Shown: piece after piece, positions 31,859-42,689 of the stretch
Position numbering within the stretch: the stretch's first letter is position 1
How the letters are laid out: each line of letters opens with the position of its first letter
Translations under genes and position numbers: made by a program
The notes under the pieces: generated by a model
The model's database searches: none
What the model was told of the DNA's origin: nothing
The model's input: the letters and a program-made list of their open reading frames with translations, nothing else
Origin: Corythoichthys intestinalis
Lineage: Eukaryota; Chordata; Actinopteri; Syngnathiformes; Syngnathidae
Length of the DNA: 64,000 nt
NCBI RefSeq assembly: GCF_030265065.1
Contig: NC_080410.1
Span: 18,675,898-18,739,897, forward strand
Reading direction: 5' to 3'

Positions 31859-32081
31859 ATGCCCGTCAAACACTGCTGCTATGGAACTTGTAGAAACGGC
31901 TCATGAAGGATGTTTTCTTCATATGTTTCCCGAAACCAAAAAGGAAAAAATGTGAAGAATGGATCAACGTGCACGGACGTCCGATAGACCAGTCTGACGC
32001 CAGCAAGGTGAAGCCATTCACATTTCATATGCGGTAAACATTTTGTTGGGGGCCATGGTCCTATAGAGGACGAAGAGGTAA
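31859..32081 (+). pseudogene. THAP-domain exon relic
   Basis: Starting at ATG 31859 the frame reads MPVKHCCYGTCRNGS and then stops; a +1 frame continues MKDVFFICFPKPKRKKCEEW with INVHGRPIDQ. This matches the N-terminus of THAP zinc fingers (C-x-C start, F-x-x-P, C-x-x-W). A block reading KHFVGG with HGP follows in another frame and then the donor gag|gtaagc at 32080. The final zinc Cys is not evident. THAP fingers occur both in host factors and in transposon proteins; the tagacccgccctcg upstream resembles the end of the element at 45869, so a transposon origin is likely. The copy has about three breaks. Confidence 0.65.
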
Positions 32082-32195
32082 GCCATTTTGATATTTTTAC
32101 TTATTTTTTTTGCGTAGCGTGGCGTTTTGCCGTGCTGCTTCTGTCTGATAATGAATGACCTGAAAAAAAATTAATATCGTATCTGACTGCCACTG

Positions 32196-33020
32196 TTACA
32201 TTTTCTGTTGTAAATAAAACCACTTTAGTAAGGGGAAACGTTTATTTTTGAACCAATCCATTGTAGATTTGGCTTTATGTTTTGGATCATTGTCCTGTTG
32301 GAAGATAAATCTCCGTCCCAGTCTCAGGTCTTGTGCAGATACCAACAGGTTTTCTTCCAGAATGTTCCTGTATTTGGCTGCATCCATCTTCCCGTCAATT
32401 TTAACCATCTTCCCTGTCCCTGCTGAAGAAAAGCAGGCCCAAACCATGATGCTGCCACCACCATGTTTGACAGTGGGGATGGTGTGTTCAGGGTGATGAG
32501 CTGTGTTGCTTTTACGCCAAACATATCGTTTTGCATTGTGGCCAAAAATTTCAATTTTGGTTTCATCTGACCAGAGCACCATCTTCCACATGTTTGGTGT
32601 GTCTCCCAGGTGGCTTGTGGCAAACTTTAAACGAGACGTTTTATGGATATCTTTGAGAAATGGCTTTCTTCTTGCCACTCTTCCATAAAGGCCAGATTTA
32701 TGCAGTGTACGACTGATTGTTGTCCTATGGACAGACTCTCCCACCTCAGCTGTAGATCTCTGCAGTTCATCCAGAGTGATCATGGGCCTCTTGGCTGCAT
32801 CTCTGATCAGTTTTGTCCTTGTTTGAGAAGAAAGTTTGGAAGGACGGCCGGGTCTTGGTAGATTTGCAGTGGTCTGATGCTCCTTCCATTTCAATATGAT
32901 GGCTTGCACAGTGCTCCTTGAGATGTTTAAAGCTTGGGAAATCTTTTTGTATCCAAATCCGGCTTTAAACTTCTCCACAACAGTATCTCGGACCTGCCTG
33001 GTGTGTTCCTTGGTTTTCAT
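32196..33020 (-). pseudogene. Tc1-like transposase, internally deleted
   Basis: A 274-residue open frame starts MKTKEHTRQVRDTVVEKFKA. It contains the paired helix-turn-helix region with GRPSKLSSQT, the WSDETKIEIFG motif (first catalytic Asp) and the QQDNDPKHKAKST motif (second Asp). Family members are ~340 residues; here the sequence jumps after MDWFKNK into unrelated KRFPLLKWFYLQQKM, so the SPDLNPIENLW block with the third acidic residue is absent and the enzyme is catalytically dead. The frame up to that point is clean, suggesting a recent arrival. Confidence 0.93.
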
Positions 33021-33413
33021 AATGCTCTCTGCACTTTAAACAGAACCCTGAGACTATCACAGAGCAGGTGCATTTATACGGAGACTTGATTACACACATT
33101 TGGATTCTATTTATCATCATCGGTCATTTAGGACAACATTGGATCATTCAGAGATCCTCACTGAACTTCTGGAGTGAGTTTGCTGCACTGAAAGTAAAGG
33201 GGCCGAATAATATTGCACGCCCCACTTTTCAGTTTTTTATTTGTTAAAAAAAGTTTAAATTATCCAATAAATGTTGTTCCACTTCACGATTGTGTCCCAC
33301 TTGTTGTTGATTCTTGACAAAAAAAATTAAATTTCATATCTTTATGTTTGAAGCCTGAAATGTGGCGAAAGGTTGCAAGATTCAAGGGGGCCGAATACTT
33401 TTGCAAGGCACTG
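32240..33413 (-). mobile_element. Tc1/mariner transposon, truncated at its 3' side
   Basis: The right terminus is intact: on the minus strand it begins cagtgccttgcaaaagtatt with cggcccccttgaatc, next to a TA (33414-33415). The element's opposite inverted repeat and the last ~70 transposase codons are missing; the left boundary near 32240 is approximate. It sits in the tlcd4 intron between coding exons two and three and interrupts the THAP-bearing sequence. Confidence 0.88.
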
Positions 33414-33779
33414 TAATATATAAAAACAGGGCATATGGTGGTAAAGGATAGATTTTTTTAAACAGGAGAACGTACACAACAAAAAGGTGTCAATGACAAA
33501 GCAAACTCTGGATTAGGATGGCTCTTTTTCCCCGTCTTTTTCAGCCCTCATCACTCAAGCCATCTCTTTGACTGAAAATTTTTATGTTCTTTACCAGTGA
33601 ATTTGGCACCAGGGACATCATTTTGAGACAGAATTGGTAGGTTTAAGTCAGTAAACATCTCGTTCGTACACTATTTCCATGCATTTACTATTAGGGACAA
33701 ATGGAAGGTTGACCCGCCTAGCAACAATTGCTAACATCGTGAATATTAATTTGCAAAAGTGACGTGTTGCTGAAAGTAC

Positions 33780-34360
33780 GCCATTGTGGCCTACATGTTG
33801 CCTGGCACGGCCAGACTGTTCTCCCTGTATTTTTTAAACACTGGGAGAACAGTCTGGGACCCAGCTCCTAATTGGCCTCTCGAGCCCGAAGGAAAGCAAC
33901 CGTGCAATCAGATTCGTTCATTTGCGGGACATGTTCTTAACGAGCAACGTCACTCTTGCGCATCGGTAGTCGTCTCCACAACAACACAGATGGCGAACGG
34001 TAGAGCCAAGAATATGTTCCAATCCGCAGTAAATTCAGTTTTAAATGATCAGAAACACATCGAGTCGCTAAAACCAACAGTCTGCCTCGCGCTAGCTATG
34101 TTGAATAAACTTCTCCGTTCTCCGCTCTCCTCGTATGTTTATTTCCTTGCGCTAGAGTTTCTTGTCGCTTTACCAACGTCACATCTGCCTGTCGCTGATA
34201 AGTCCACTCCGCTGTCTGTTTGCTGTGGCTTGCCCCGCCCTGGAAATTTGATCCGCGGAACGGTCGCTCTATCGCTGGAACAGCGGTGAGTCTGGAGTTC
34301 CAGGCAAGCCTGCATGACCTAAAATGTGATGTCTACATATGTGGATGCCAGGTCCATATT
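33780..34360. repeat. REP-2 palindromic repeat, split by the 0.5-kb element
   Basis: The left flank cattgtggcctacatg and the right flank tgcatgacctaaaatgtgat with gtctacatatgtggatgcca and ggtcc are parts of one REP-2 copy in the inverse orientation to 27979-28640. Confidence 0.6.
33798..34307. mobile_element. 0.5-kb ttgcctgg element with 9-bp duplication, copy 3
   Basis: The ends are ttgcctggcacggccagact and, inverted, ttgcctggaactccagact. The 9-bp flanks are gcctacatg and gcctgcatg (33789-33797 and 34308-34316), one change. The body is homologous along its length to 28026-28540. The insertion site in REP-2 is the same place as for copy 2, offset by three bases. Confidence 0.8.
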
Positions 34361-34579
34361 ATTCTTATTAATTATTATTCTTATTATAGAATGTATTTAT
34401 TAGAATTACCTGTATTTACATTTTATATGAATAAGAAAAATGATAAATTTATAAAACATCTATTAAAAACAACAACACATGTACTAAAATTAAAATGAAT
34501 AAAATCAGAAATATACAGTACATGACACTTTGAAGATCTTTTTATTTTTTTTGAATATTTTATTAATATTTCATATCAT

Positions 34580-34728
34580 TTAACTCATGTTTCAGTGCTA
34601 TTGATGGCACTAGACGTCCAATCTACTTTGATTGGGAGGGGCAGTTGAACATTCATTCATTCACCCCCACCCCTCCCAGTCAAAATGGATTGGATGTGGA
34701 GTGCTGTCAATGGTAGCCAATGAGTTGA
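34580..34728. mobile_element. REP-1 hairpin MITE, short form with clear ends
   Basis: It begins ttaactcatgtttcagtgct and ends tcaatggtagccaatgagtt with ga. The inner arms tgattgggaggggcagttga and cacccctcccagtcaaaatg are well paired. Confidence 0.7.
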
Positions 34729-35264
34729 CTGAGGGTCCAATTAAGTGTTAATTCTGCAAATAAGTTGTTAAAACATGCAATTCAATATTTTATGCAAGGA
34801 TCTGCATCACTGACAGCCATGAGCAAATGACACTTTAGATGTCCTCACAAATACTGTAGCATCTGTCCAAAACAACAATGAAGTTTACAGAGACATCTGA
34901 TCCTGGTCACAGTCAGGTGTCATATAGCAAATGAGCAGTGCAGCGTCTGTGAAATGGAGCCCATACGCACTGCCTTTATTAACCTGAAATGAACGGGAGC
35001 TCAATATCTCCTGTGGATGACCCCAAATTCCACTGTCAAATTTTAACATACACATGTCTATAAATTTGGCCTAACAAAAGAGAAATCCCCAGTTGTCCCA
35101 GAAATAATTCAACAATTTATAGAAGAAAATGAACAGAAATGATAAATTAACAAAAATCTTCCAAAAATCCCAATTCAAATGGAAAAAACACACAAATATA
35201 GTCTGTTTATGGCCCCCAATAACAGTGTCCAGTTGATTCATTTTTTAAAAAATTTCATAGTATT

Positions 35265-35462
35265 TCATTCATTGCCTGTCATTGACAACGATAGAGGTCC
35301 AATTCACTTAAACTGTGAGGACTGGCTGTGAATGCTCATGTTTCAGTGTGATTGATGACACTAGACGTCCAATCCATTTTGATTGGGAATGTGCATCTGC
35401 TCCTCCCAGTCAAAACGGCACAAAGCTCTAGTGCCTTCAATGGCAGCCAATGACTTCAATGA
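35265..35462. repeat. Two REP-1 partial copies, adjacent
   Basis: The first shows cattgcctgtcattgacaac with gatagaggtccaattcac. The second shows tgtttcagtgtgattgatga with cactagacgtccaatcc and ends gtgccttcaatggcagccaa with tgacttcaa. Confidence 0.6.
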
Positions 35463-37216
35463 GTGCTCTACAAAGTGCTAAACTTATTTGAGCTTTCTCT
35501 GTCTTTTATTATTGTTTCCTTATAAACAAAAGAATTTAAAAATCGGAAATCAAATTTTGGGTGAAAATCAGAATAAGAATAATGTCACTTCAGGAGTGTG
35601 TTACACACCTGTGGTCATAAATTTTGAGACTTTTCACCATTCAGCTGAATGAGAAAATGGGGTGTACAACCAGTCTCGTCAGAACAGCAGCGTGACTTTC
35701 AGTTTGTTGAGGCTAGCATGATTTAAGTTGGCGCTTAATTATTAAGCACTAGAACTCTAAACCTTAGGAGCAATGCCTATGTCTGACACACAATGAACTC
35801 TGTCCGAGCACATCACTCCTTTTATCTAACTTAAACTTTCACCGAGCTCTGCATGCGCACGACGTTTTTAGCCAACATGTGAGCCCGCTTGCCGGCCAGA
35901 TCCGAGCAAAGGGACACCCGCTTTGCTTTAACAGGCCCGAGTGCTTGCTTACCAAACTAAAAATTTGTCAGAAAGTATACTTTTATTCACATTTTGGCTG
36001 GGAATTTCTAGCCACTGATTAGTGTGCATCAGAACTTTAAAAGCGCCATGTTTTTGAGGAAAAATTTGGCCTGGTATGCTACTTTATTTAAATGTTGATT
36101 TGATGGTTTGTCTGTGGCAATTCCAGCAGTAGCAGGTAGTACAATGCTGTTCTTGTGCTAGGGCTCCCGATGATCATCCAGCACAATCAGATTGGTTTAA
36201 GGATTATTGCTTTCACCACTGTTGTGTTGCAAGGATATTTGTATTTACATGTAGTTAGAGAGGGTGGGCTCACTAAGAAATTCAATCACAGAAGTCGGTA
36301 GACTGTGTTGTAATGTACAAAGCTCAAATTAGAACAGTGAATTCAAATATTTTCAAAACAAAATCTCCTTTTCCTCACCACGTGAAGGGAATTAGAAATG
36401 AAGGAATCCAGCTCGGGACAAGAGCAGATGCAGCTTGGGTCCCCTTTTGTCCCCTGCACTTCTTAACCAAAGCCCCAGTCCCCCTTCACACACAATTTCT
36501 TTTCTCCCTCTTATGAGCAACACTGACCAGGGCCAACAGGGAGACAATAAGAGAGAAGGAGGAGCACTGCATTGATTTGACAGAGATGTAGGCTGTTGCA
36601 ATGGCCAGCGGGAGAGACGAGGCTGGCTGTGGGGAATGATGGGGTGAGCCTGAAGAAGATTAGGCTGTGATGTGGTTTACTACGGAAAAGGAGCCTTTTT
36701 GGTATGACTCAAGTCTGTGTGCTGGGAGATGAGGTGGTAAAAATGAGAAAGGGGAACAGAGAAGAAAGACTATTTAGCCCTTTCTTGCCAAATGTATCAC
36801 ATTTGATACAGTTAGAATTTCATGATTTTGAGACTAATTCAGAATTTTGAAATATCTTCCCTCAAAATTAAAAAAGAATGGATGCAAGTCAATTCATGCA
36901 TCTGCAGGTTCCATGAGAAAAAAAAAAGGATTTAGCAGGGTTATAGAGATTAGAGCGCTTATTACACATATTTTTTTCTTTTTTACAAACTTGAAAAAAA
37001 GGTTTCATTAAGACCTTATTTTTCAAATTTTGTGATTCTCTGACAATTGCTTCATATTGCAGGTCTTAAAGGGTTAAGGAAAAAGAAGTGCGTTGTAAAG
37101 TTTATAGCACGAATGAAAGCCAGGATTAGAGGTCTATGAAATCATGATAAGGATTTCTTATCTATTTCTATTTCTTCTCTAAAATTGAATAGTAAATGTT
37201 TCAATGTAGTGTATAT
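35463..37216 (-). other. tlcd4 intron, no recognised element
   Basis: No exon, RNA gene or named repeat is seen here. A gene-like GC-richer stretch at 36390-36700 (purine-rich, gggagagacgaggctgg) has no supported coding frame. Confidence 0.5.
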
Positions 37217-37940
37217 CAGGGGTGTCCAAACTTTTTGCAAAGGGGGCCAGATTTGGTGTGGTAAAAATGTGGGGTGCCGACCTTGGCTGACATCCCTTAC
37301 GTAGAACAATATATTTAGGCAAATTTTAGCAAGCCATTCTGTGTGTCACATTTGTTTTTTTTGTTTTTAACTTACTAATTTCAACAATCTCACAATTAGC
37401 CTTTGTGGCGTTCTATTTCGACTCTTGCGAAATACTGCTGCTGTGAAATTAAACTCGCTTCAAGTTGCTTCAATTTTTTGCTGCGTATCTTCCCTGTAAT
37501 CTTATCGTACATGTTAGCGTGTATTGCTTGGTAATATCGCATCACATTGAGCTCTTTAAAAACAGCAACTGTCTCTTTGCAAATGAGACAGACACAGTTG
37601 TTGCGTATTTTAGTGAAGAAATAGTCCTATTTCCACCAATTCTTGAAGTGTCGGCCGTCGCAGTCAACACTTTTGTTGATTGTCGCTATTTTAGAAAATT
37701 GGAAGTAAAGGGTCACACTGGGTAATGTTGCTTAGAGTGCTGCTGCCTTTTAATGGGTAAATGAGGAGCAGCAGTTAGTGTGTAAACTACATCATATGCT
37801 GGTAGCAGTACTACTACTGACCAATTTATTAAGTCTGCGTGCGGGCCGGACGTTTTTGATTTTATGACAGAGGCTGGGGGCTGGATGAAATTTCACCACG
37901 GGCTGCATTTGGCCCCCGGGCCGGACTTTGGACATGTCTG
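37217..37940 (-). mobile_element. hAT transposon fragment, GTF2IRD2/ZBED-like type, copy 2
   Basis: Same family as 27110-27838, in inverse orientation. The ends are caggggtgtccaaacttttt and, inverted, cagacatgtccaaagtccgg. The 8-bp duplication is gtgtatat/atgtatat (37209-37216 and 37941-37948). The transposase N-terminal remnant is on the minus strand. The element ends 26 bp from the splice donor of the tlcd4 exon at 37967. Confidence 0.85.
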
Positions 37941-37966
37941 ATGTATATCATTTTGGTTTCCCTTAC

Positions 37967-38056
37967 CAGACAGGATTGGCGTTGACCGCGTCATCGAAGC
38001 ATAGAATGTATAAGCAAAAGAATCCTACAACCAGAGCGTGAACGGTCGACACCAAC
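37967..38056 (-). CDS. tlcd4: tlcd4 coding exon (second of six)
   Basis: Acceptor gtgttccag and donor GTCTG|gtaagg bracket 90 bp encoding (R)LVSTVHALVVGFFCLYILC and FDDAVNANPVW. Human TLCD4 reads VVSTCHSLVVGIFGLYIFLFD-like at this place. This is the first membrane segment of the TLC domain. Confidence 0.92.
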
Positions 38057-38129
38057 CTGGAACACAACACATGTACTGCATTAGTTTAGTTTGCATTTGT
38101 CTTTTCCCCTTTCACGTGATCCCCACCTA

Positions 38130-38152
38130 CACTACGATTCAAAAGTTTGGGT
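38130..38152 (+). repeat. Tc1-like terminal fragment
   Basis: The sequence acactacgattcaaaagttt with ggg resembles the terminal repeat (cactaccgttcaaaagtttgg) of a common fish Tc1 family. No body is attached. Confidence 0.35.
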
Positions 38153-38278
38153 CTCCCTACTACTTGGGCGGAACTATAAGGCTGAAAAATAAAATCAAGA
38201 TTCATTCAGCAAAAATTTGATTTACGATTTTCCTCCTCCCACCTATATTTTCAAAGATGCAGTGCAGTATGGTATGTA

Positions 38279-40116
38279 CTCCCGTAGGATTTTTGTGCCA
38301 GAATTGTTTTTTTTGGCTCTTTTGGCTTCTATAGGGACCAAAGTGACAGAAAATGAAGGGTGCCAGATTTTCTGACCCCCCTTCACCTTTCTGAGCGCCC
38401 CCTATAGAAAACAGATGCCTCAATATGTGAAAAAATGTAATTCAATCCCATGGAAATAGATAACATTGTTTTTTTCTGTTGATTCTGGAACATCTAGGCA
38501 TGCTGATGGACATACAAAAAATTGAGTAAAATGTTACTCTTGGAAATGCATAATTTTCAAGATGGCGTCCAATTAGGCTGCCAGGAGCTTAAAATGGCTA
38601 TATCTCAGTTTCTATTTGAGCTACAGACCTGATTTAGGTGTCTTATCATAGGTTTTAGGGCTCAAAGAATTCAACTGAATAGGTTAAATTGTCATCCTTT
38701 ATTTATTTATTGTCGTACCCAAGATGGCGTCCATCCTACGGCATTGTCTAATTGTACAGAATTGGGTAAAAACAACACATTTGCCGATTTCATTGAAAGA
38801 GAAAATACGTCATACTTAATGTGATAAATGGTGTTTAAAAGACATTGTGTGACATTCAATTAAGCATACTGCAAAAACCCACAAAAACAGAACAGAACAA
38901 AGATAGGTTACCATAAAGGAATTGATAATCTATTTATCGTCACTGTCCTCTTCTGGAATGTCCTTTCTAGTGTTTGCGCAGTCTCCACCATCGCAGGTGA
39001 TTCAATGATGGCAGGTTACTCTGAGGGTCGAGTTGACTTTGATCGATATATGGATGAATAATTGAAGAATTGATTTGATGCCATCAGGAGGTGACTTAGG
39101 AAGAAATGAAGTAAATAGGGATTCTCAAAGTTGTCAAATATCCCAGTAAATGACCAGCTGCGTTTTTGCAGATGTCTGCCCGCAGTAAGTTTGCAACTTT
39201 CTTCAGGTTGCCAATAACTTGACCATCATTCATTGTGGAAATACTGCAATCAATAGCTTGGCTTATGACAGTTGATTTAACAAGCTTGTCTGGCTCATTT
39301 AGCGCAGTGACCTTACAAACTGGACATCTGGAAGTCGCTCACTAGTGATCTTTTTCAGATGCTTGCGATAGTTTGTTGTCTCATCAGCATCCATGTGATA
39401 TCTTTTCAGGATCAACAAGTAAGCGTCATTGACCTGAGCCATGTCAAGAGTAACATCATACATGATTGCATTTTGAATGGCGAAGATTAACTGTTCGTTA
39501 CATAAAGAGAGAATGAGTGATTCTTTATGATGATCTTTCTTTCTTGTTTGGGTGCGTTTTGAATTGCGCAAGCAATCCCTGTGATACACACTTGCTCCTT
39601 TCGGACAGATTTTGACCGTTTAGGTCTCACAGATCCTGTAGTAATTGGACGCCCAGGTTTTCTTCTGGAACAGCCTGGTAGCTGAGATTGGGATTGGTTA
39701 GTCCTGAGACAATCAATTTTATTCTTGTTTATAACAGATTTTCGACAATCAATATGGTAATGAACTAATTTCAGTTCCTCTTGATTTAGGCCAGATAAGT
39801 AGTCAAAAATGTTCCAGAAAATAGCATTTACCAGTGGACCATAAAAATGTTGATCTGTTCTACATATTCTAAGCTGCATCTCCCCCAAATTTGGTGTCAT
39901 ACAACTGAAGCACAACAGTTCTACAGCCATTTTAGTAAAAGTAGTCCCAGGCGGACTTCTATTTTACTGTTCAGGGTGGTCCCAGAATAGATGCCCCCCC
40001 CCCCCAAAATGGGGGTGGGGTCAGAAAATTTGGCACCCTTCATTTTCTATCACAATGGTCCCTACAGAAGCCAAAACAGCAAAAGAATCAATTTTGGCAC
40101 AAAAATCCTACGGGAG
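38279..40116 (-). mobile_element. Unclassified 1.84-kb element with ~105-bp inverted repeats
   Basis: The left end ctcccgtaggatttttgtgc with cagaattg matches the right end in inverse orientation (ctcccgtaggatttttgtgc with caaaattg). The match continues for about 105 bp, through ggcttct(a/g)tagggacca and gaaaatgaagggtgcca to tttctgacccc, at roughly 85% identity. One gene-like region reads inward from the right end on the minus strand. A target duplication is not obvious: the flanks are tggtatgta and ctgttttt. It lies in a tlcd4 intron. The family is not recognised. Confidence 0.7.
38966..39930 (-). pseudogene. Cys/His-rich gene relic of the 1.84-kb element
   Basis: A 147-residue frame starts at 39930 (MAVELLCFSCMTPNLGEMQL) and shows Cys pairs (CFSC), HYHIDCRKSV and a basic stretch SRRKPGRP with RPKRSKS. 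A second, overlapping frame (39299-39589) continues with similar coding character, and minus-strand coding-like sequence extends leftward to an acidic end (CDGGDCANTRKDIPEEDSDD followed by K and a stop near 38937-38960). The HYHxxC pattern recalls uncharacterised Cys-rich proteins seen in many fish genomes, but I cannot name a domain. The gene is broken at about two or more places. Confidence 0.5.
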
Positions 40117-41071
40117 CTGTTTTTTTTTGACATAGCAAACCACACTAATACATTAAGAGCAGAAGACAGAGACATCTGAAAAAAAGTTTAACAGCAATGG
40201 AAAAAAAACAAAACAAAACCTCAATTTAATTAATAACATTGATCTATCCCCAAGTCTACTGTTACTTACCAAACCAAAGTTACAAAGAGTAATTTTTGTA
40301 GTAAGAACCATTATCTGAAGGGCACCAGTCAAAGAATGTATGTATTGTTCATTAAATGGGCATGTCTTGAAGCACACTGCCTCCCTCCTTGCACTTAAGT
40401 CATGCTTACATAACAAACAAGTTGAAAGCTCTCTGGTTATGCAATAGTTGGCCATTATACAGTTAACAAAATCCCCTTCAACTTGTCATTAAAAACCCCA
40501 ATGATTTTAAATATTAATGGTGAGTATTGGTAGAAATCGAATAGAGTGGCACCATTGATAAAGGGCATTAAGCAATGACAAATGCAGTCATTTGCCCTCT
40601 GAACTGTTTTTTACAGCACTGTTCTGTTCACTGTTGTGTTTGTGTGGAATAATTCTGTTTTGATGGAGCGGAACATCAAATAGAGAAGTTGCATCATCAA
40701 AAACAGCCCGACTTGCTTTTAGAGGCCAATTTGAAAAAAAAAAAAAATCAATTTGAAAAAAAAAGAGGTTCTGCTGCAAATTAATATAAGTGCTTTCATT
40801 TCAATGTTGTCATTGGCTTGAATATATCTTAACAATTAACAAAGTTCGTTTATTTTTTCTTTGAGCGTTTTGGCCTTTAGTCTAATGCAAACTGAACATA
40901 ATCACTGGAAACTCCATCCAGGATGAGGAAATTTCTAAACTATAAACACTTTTGATTTTCTCTGGTTTGACAGCTTACTGTACCTTCTTTTCTCTCCTCT
41001 CACGCTCGTTCTCTCTCCGCACTCCGATTGTTTTTGTGTAATTTTAATTCTTTGCAGTTGCTGCAACTCAC
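40117..41071 (-). other. tlcd4 intron, no recognised element
   Basis: No exon or named repeat is seen. Poly-A/T tracts lie at 40734-40763. Confidence 0.5.
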
Positions 41072-41217
41072 CTTGAGTTCCATTCTGTGTGTTTGGTCGG
41101 AGGCAGTAATCCATAACTTGGAGAGATGGCTGAAGAGAGAACAGGACTGGCCAGAGAGAAGAGTAGCTGGAAACCCACAAAGCTACCAGCTACCACAGTC
41201 AACTCTCTCATCTCCAT
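41072..41217 (-). CDS. tlcd4: tlcd4 first coding exon (start codon)
   Basis: On the minus strand an acceptor tcatctttag (exon begins at 41224) precedes ATG GAG ATG AGA GAG. An in-frame TGA lies one codon upstream of the first ATG, so the start is at 41217 or at the second ATG, 41211. The 48 residues run MEMRELTVVAGSFVGFQLLF and on to PPTKHTEWNSR, ending at donor CTCAAG|gtgagt. The EWNSR junction is shared with human TLCD4 (VEWNSR). The full coding sequence over six exons is 810 bp, 269 residues, close to the human protein's ~263. The protein is an integral membrane protein with about six membrane segments; its biochemical role is not well defined in the family. Confidence 0.9.
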
Positions 41218-41999
41218 CTCTCACCTAAAGATGACAGAAGGACAAAGTGAAGTAGATAAGATGGAGGAAAGCAACACCCAGGGTCAACTGAGGTTTTCAT
41301 TATGGTGTTGAATTAATGGTACAACATAAATTCAAAGACCAGGATCCATAACCTAAGTGACCTGAGACCTCATGACAAGCCTGGTGCTTTGTAAGGAGTG
41401 ACAAGAAGACAAATAGGAGAGCTATTAAGTAGAGGTGCACGATAATTATCGGTCCGATAATATTATTCGGATTGGGATGTGTGCGTTTGTATACTGGCAA
41501 AACAGGAGTGGAAACAAAGTTTTGTTACTGTTCTAGAGGCCATATTTTTCCTTCACTGAGTTATAAACCTTACTATGGCAATTAGCAGTTGTTTGCATTT
41601 TACAGTGTTATGTTAACAAGTTCTTGAGAGGCCTTTTGGTTATTGATAGGCTTGCTGTTCTATAATTGCCAGGTTAAGAAAGTTGTTTCATGGACCAAGA
41701 CGACAAAAGTCTCTCCTGTTGCACCAAATGTTTTATCTGCTGACAAAGCACAATACCTGTTGTTGTTAGTTTTAGATCAGCGCTCATTGATCAGGGGAAC
41801 ACAGAGTCAATGATATTGACTGATTGATTGTGATTGACTCAAATTATATCTATTCGAAAAAAAAATGATGGACAAAAAACAATGGCCGACACAGAAAAAT
41901 CATTCTGGGCCTGTAAATAAGGTACACTTTGTAGACTTTCTTTAAATAGAATAGAGCATAATTTCAAAGTAGTGTCCGTGGCACATGAGCGTGCTGTAA

Positions 42000-42082
42000 G
42001 GGGTGTCAAACTCATTTTGGTTCGCGGGCCACATTTATGAAAATTAGATCTCATGTGGGTCAGACTAGTTTATTTTTTCATC
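42000..42082 (+). repeat. hAT terminal fragment (gtgtcaaactcattttgg)
   Basis: The sequence ggggtgtcaaactcattttg with gttcgcgggccacattt is the familiar end of a vertebrate hAT family. Only this end is present. Confidence 0.6.
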
Positions 42083-42190
42083 ACATGAGTTAACTCACTG
42101 GCGGCCATTGACAACTCTAGACTTCAATTTTGACTGGGAGGGGAACGAACGTTCATTTGGCTCCTCCCAGCAAAAATGGATTGGAGCATA
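42083..42190. repeat. REP-1 hairpin MITE, partial
   Basis: Left arm tgagttaactcactggcggc with cattgacaactctagac; inner arms ttttgactgggaggggaacg and ggctcctcccagcaaaaatg. Confidence 0.6.
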
Positions 42191-42627
42191 TCACCAAAGG
42201 TATTTTATAATACTGTAGTTCCAGAGATTTCCAGTAGTGGCTGGCTTCAAAACTGAGAAATGCCCTATTCACTTGAATTCAAAACCAGTCTATTTCACCA
42301 TCAAAACAAATCTCTTTAAAACCTGGGTACAAACTGTGAATTTGGTCTGCTCATGTGCATGTTGGACTCGTTCGTTCAACTGCAGAACTTTCATGATGCT
42401 GGCCATCATCCGTCGACAGTCCCCAAAGCTCAATTGTTATCTTGAATTAGTATATGCTAGTAAGCTTTAGCCTGTGTAATTAAGGATTGCTGTTTAGTTG
42501 CGTATATTAACAGATTTTAAGAGGAGCGTTGTTTTGTGTCATTTTTATGCTGGTAGACACTGCAAATTCCATCAAAGCGAATGTCTTGGCCTAGCCACAA
42601 CAAGTTAAAAATCAAAGCAAAAAGATG

Positions 42628-42681
42628 AAAAGAGCCACGTAACTGGACGTCTATCATCGTCAAAGGCACAGAGTTAAGAGC
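42628..42681. repeat. REP-1 right arm
   Basis: The sequence aaaagagccacgtaactgga with cgtctatcatcgtcaaaggc and acagagttaa is a right arm; the hAT at 42690 is inserted 8 bp beyond it. Confidence 0.6.
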
Positions 42682-42689
42682 ATTTCGAG

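Noticed and set aside
33786-34289. 167-residue plus-strand frame
   Set aside because: It lies within the 0.5-kb ttgcctgg element; the other two copies do not keep the same frame, so it is not protein-coding.
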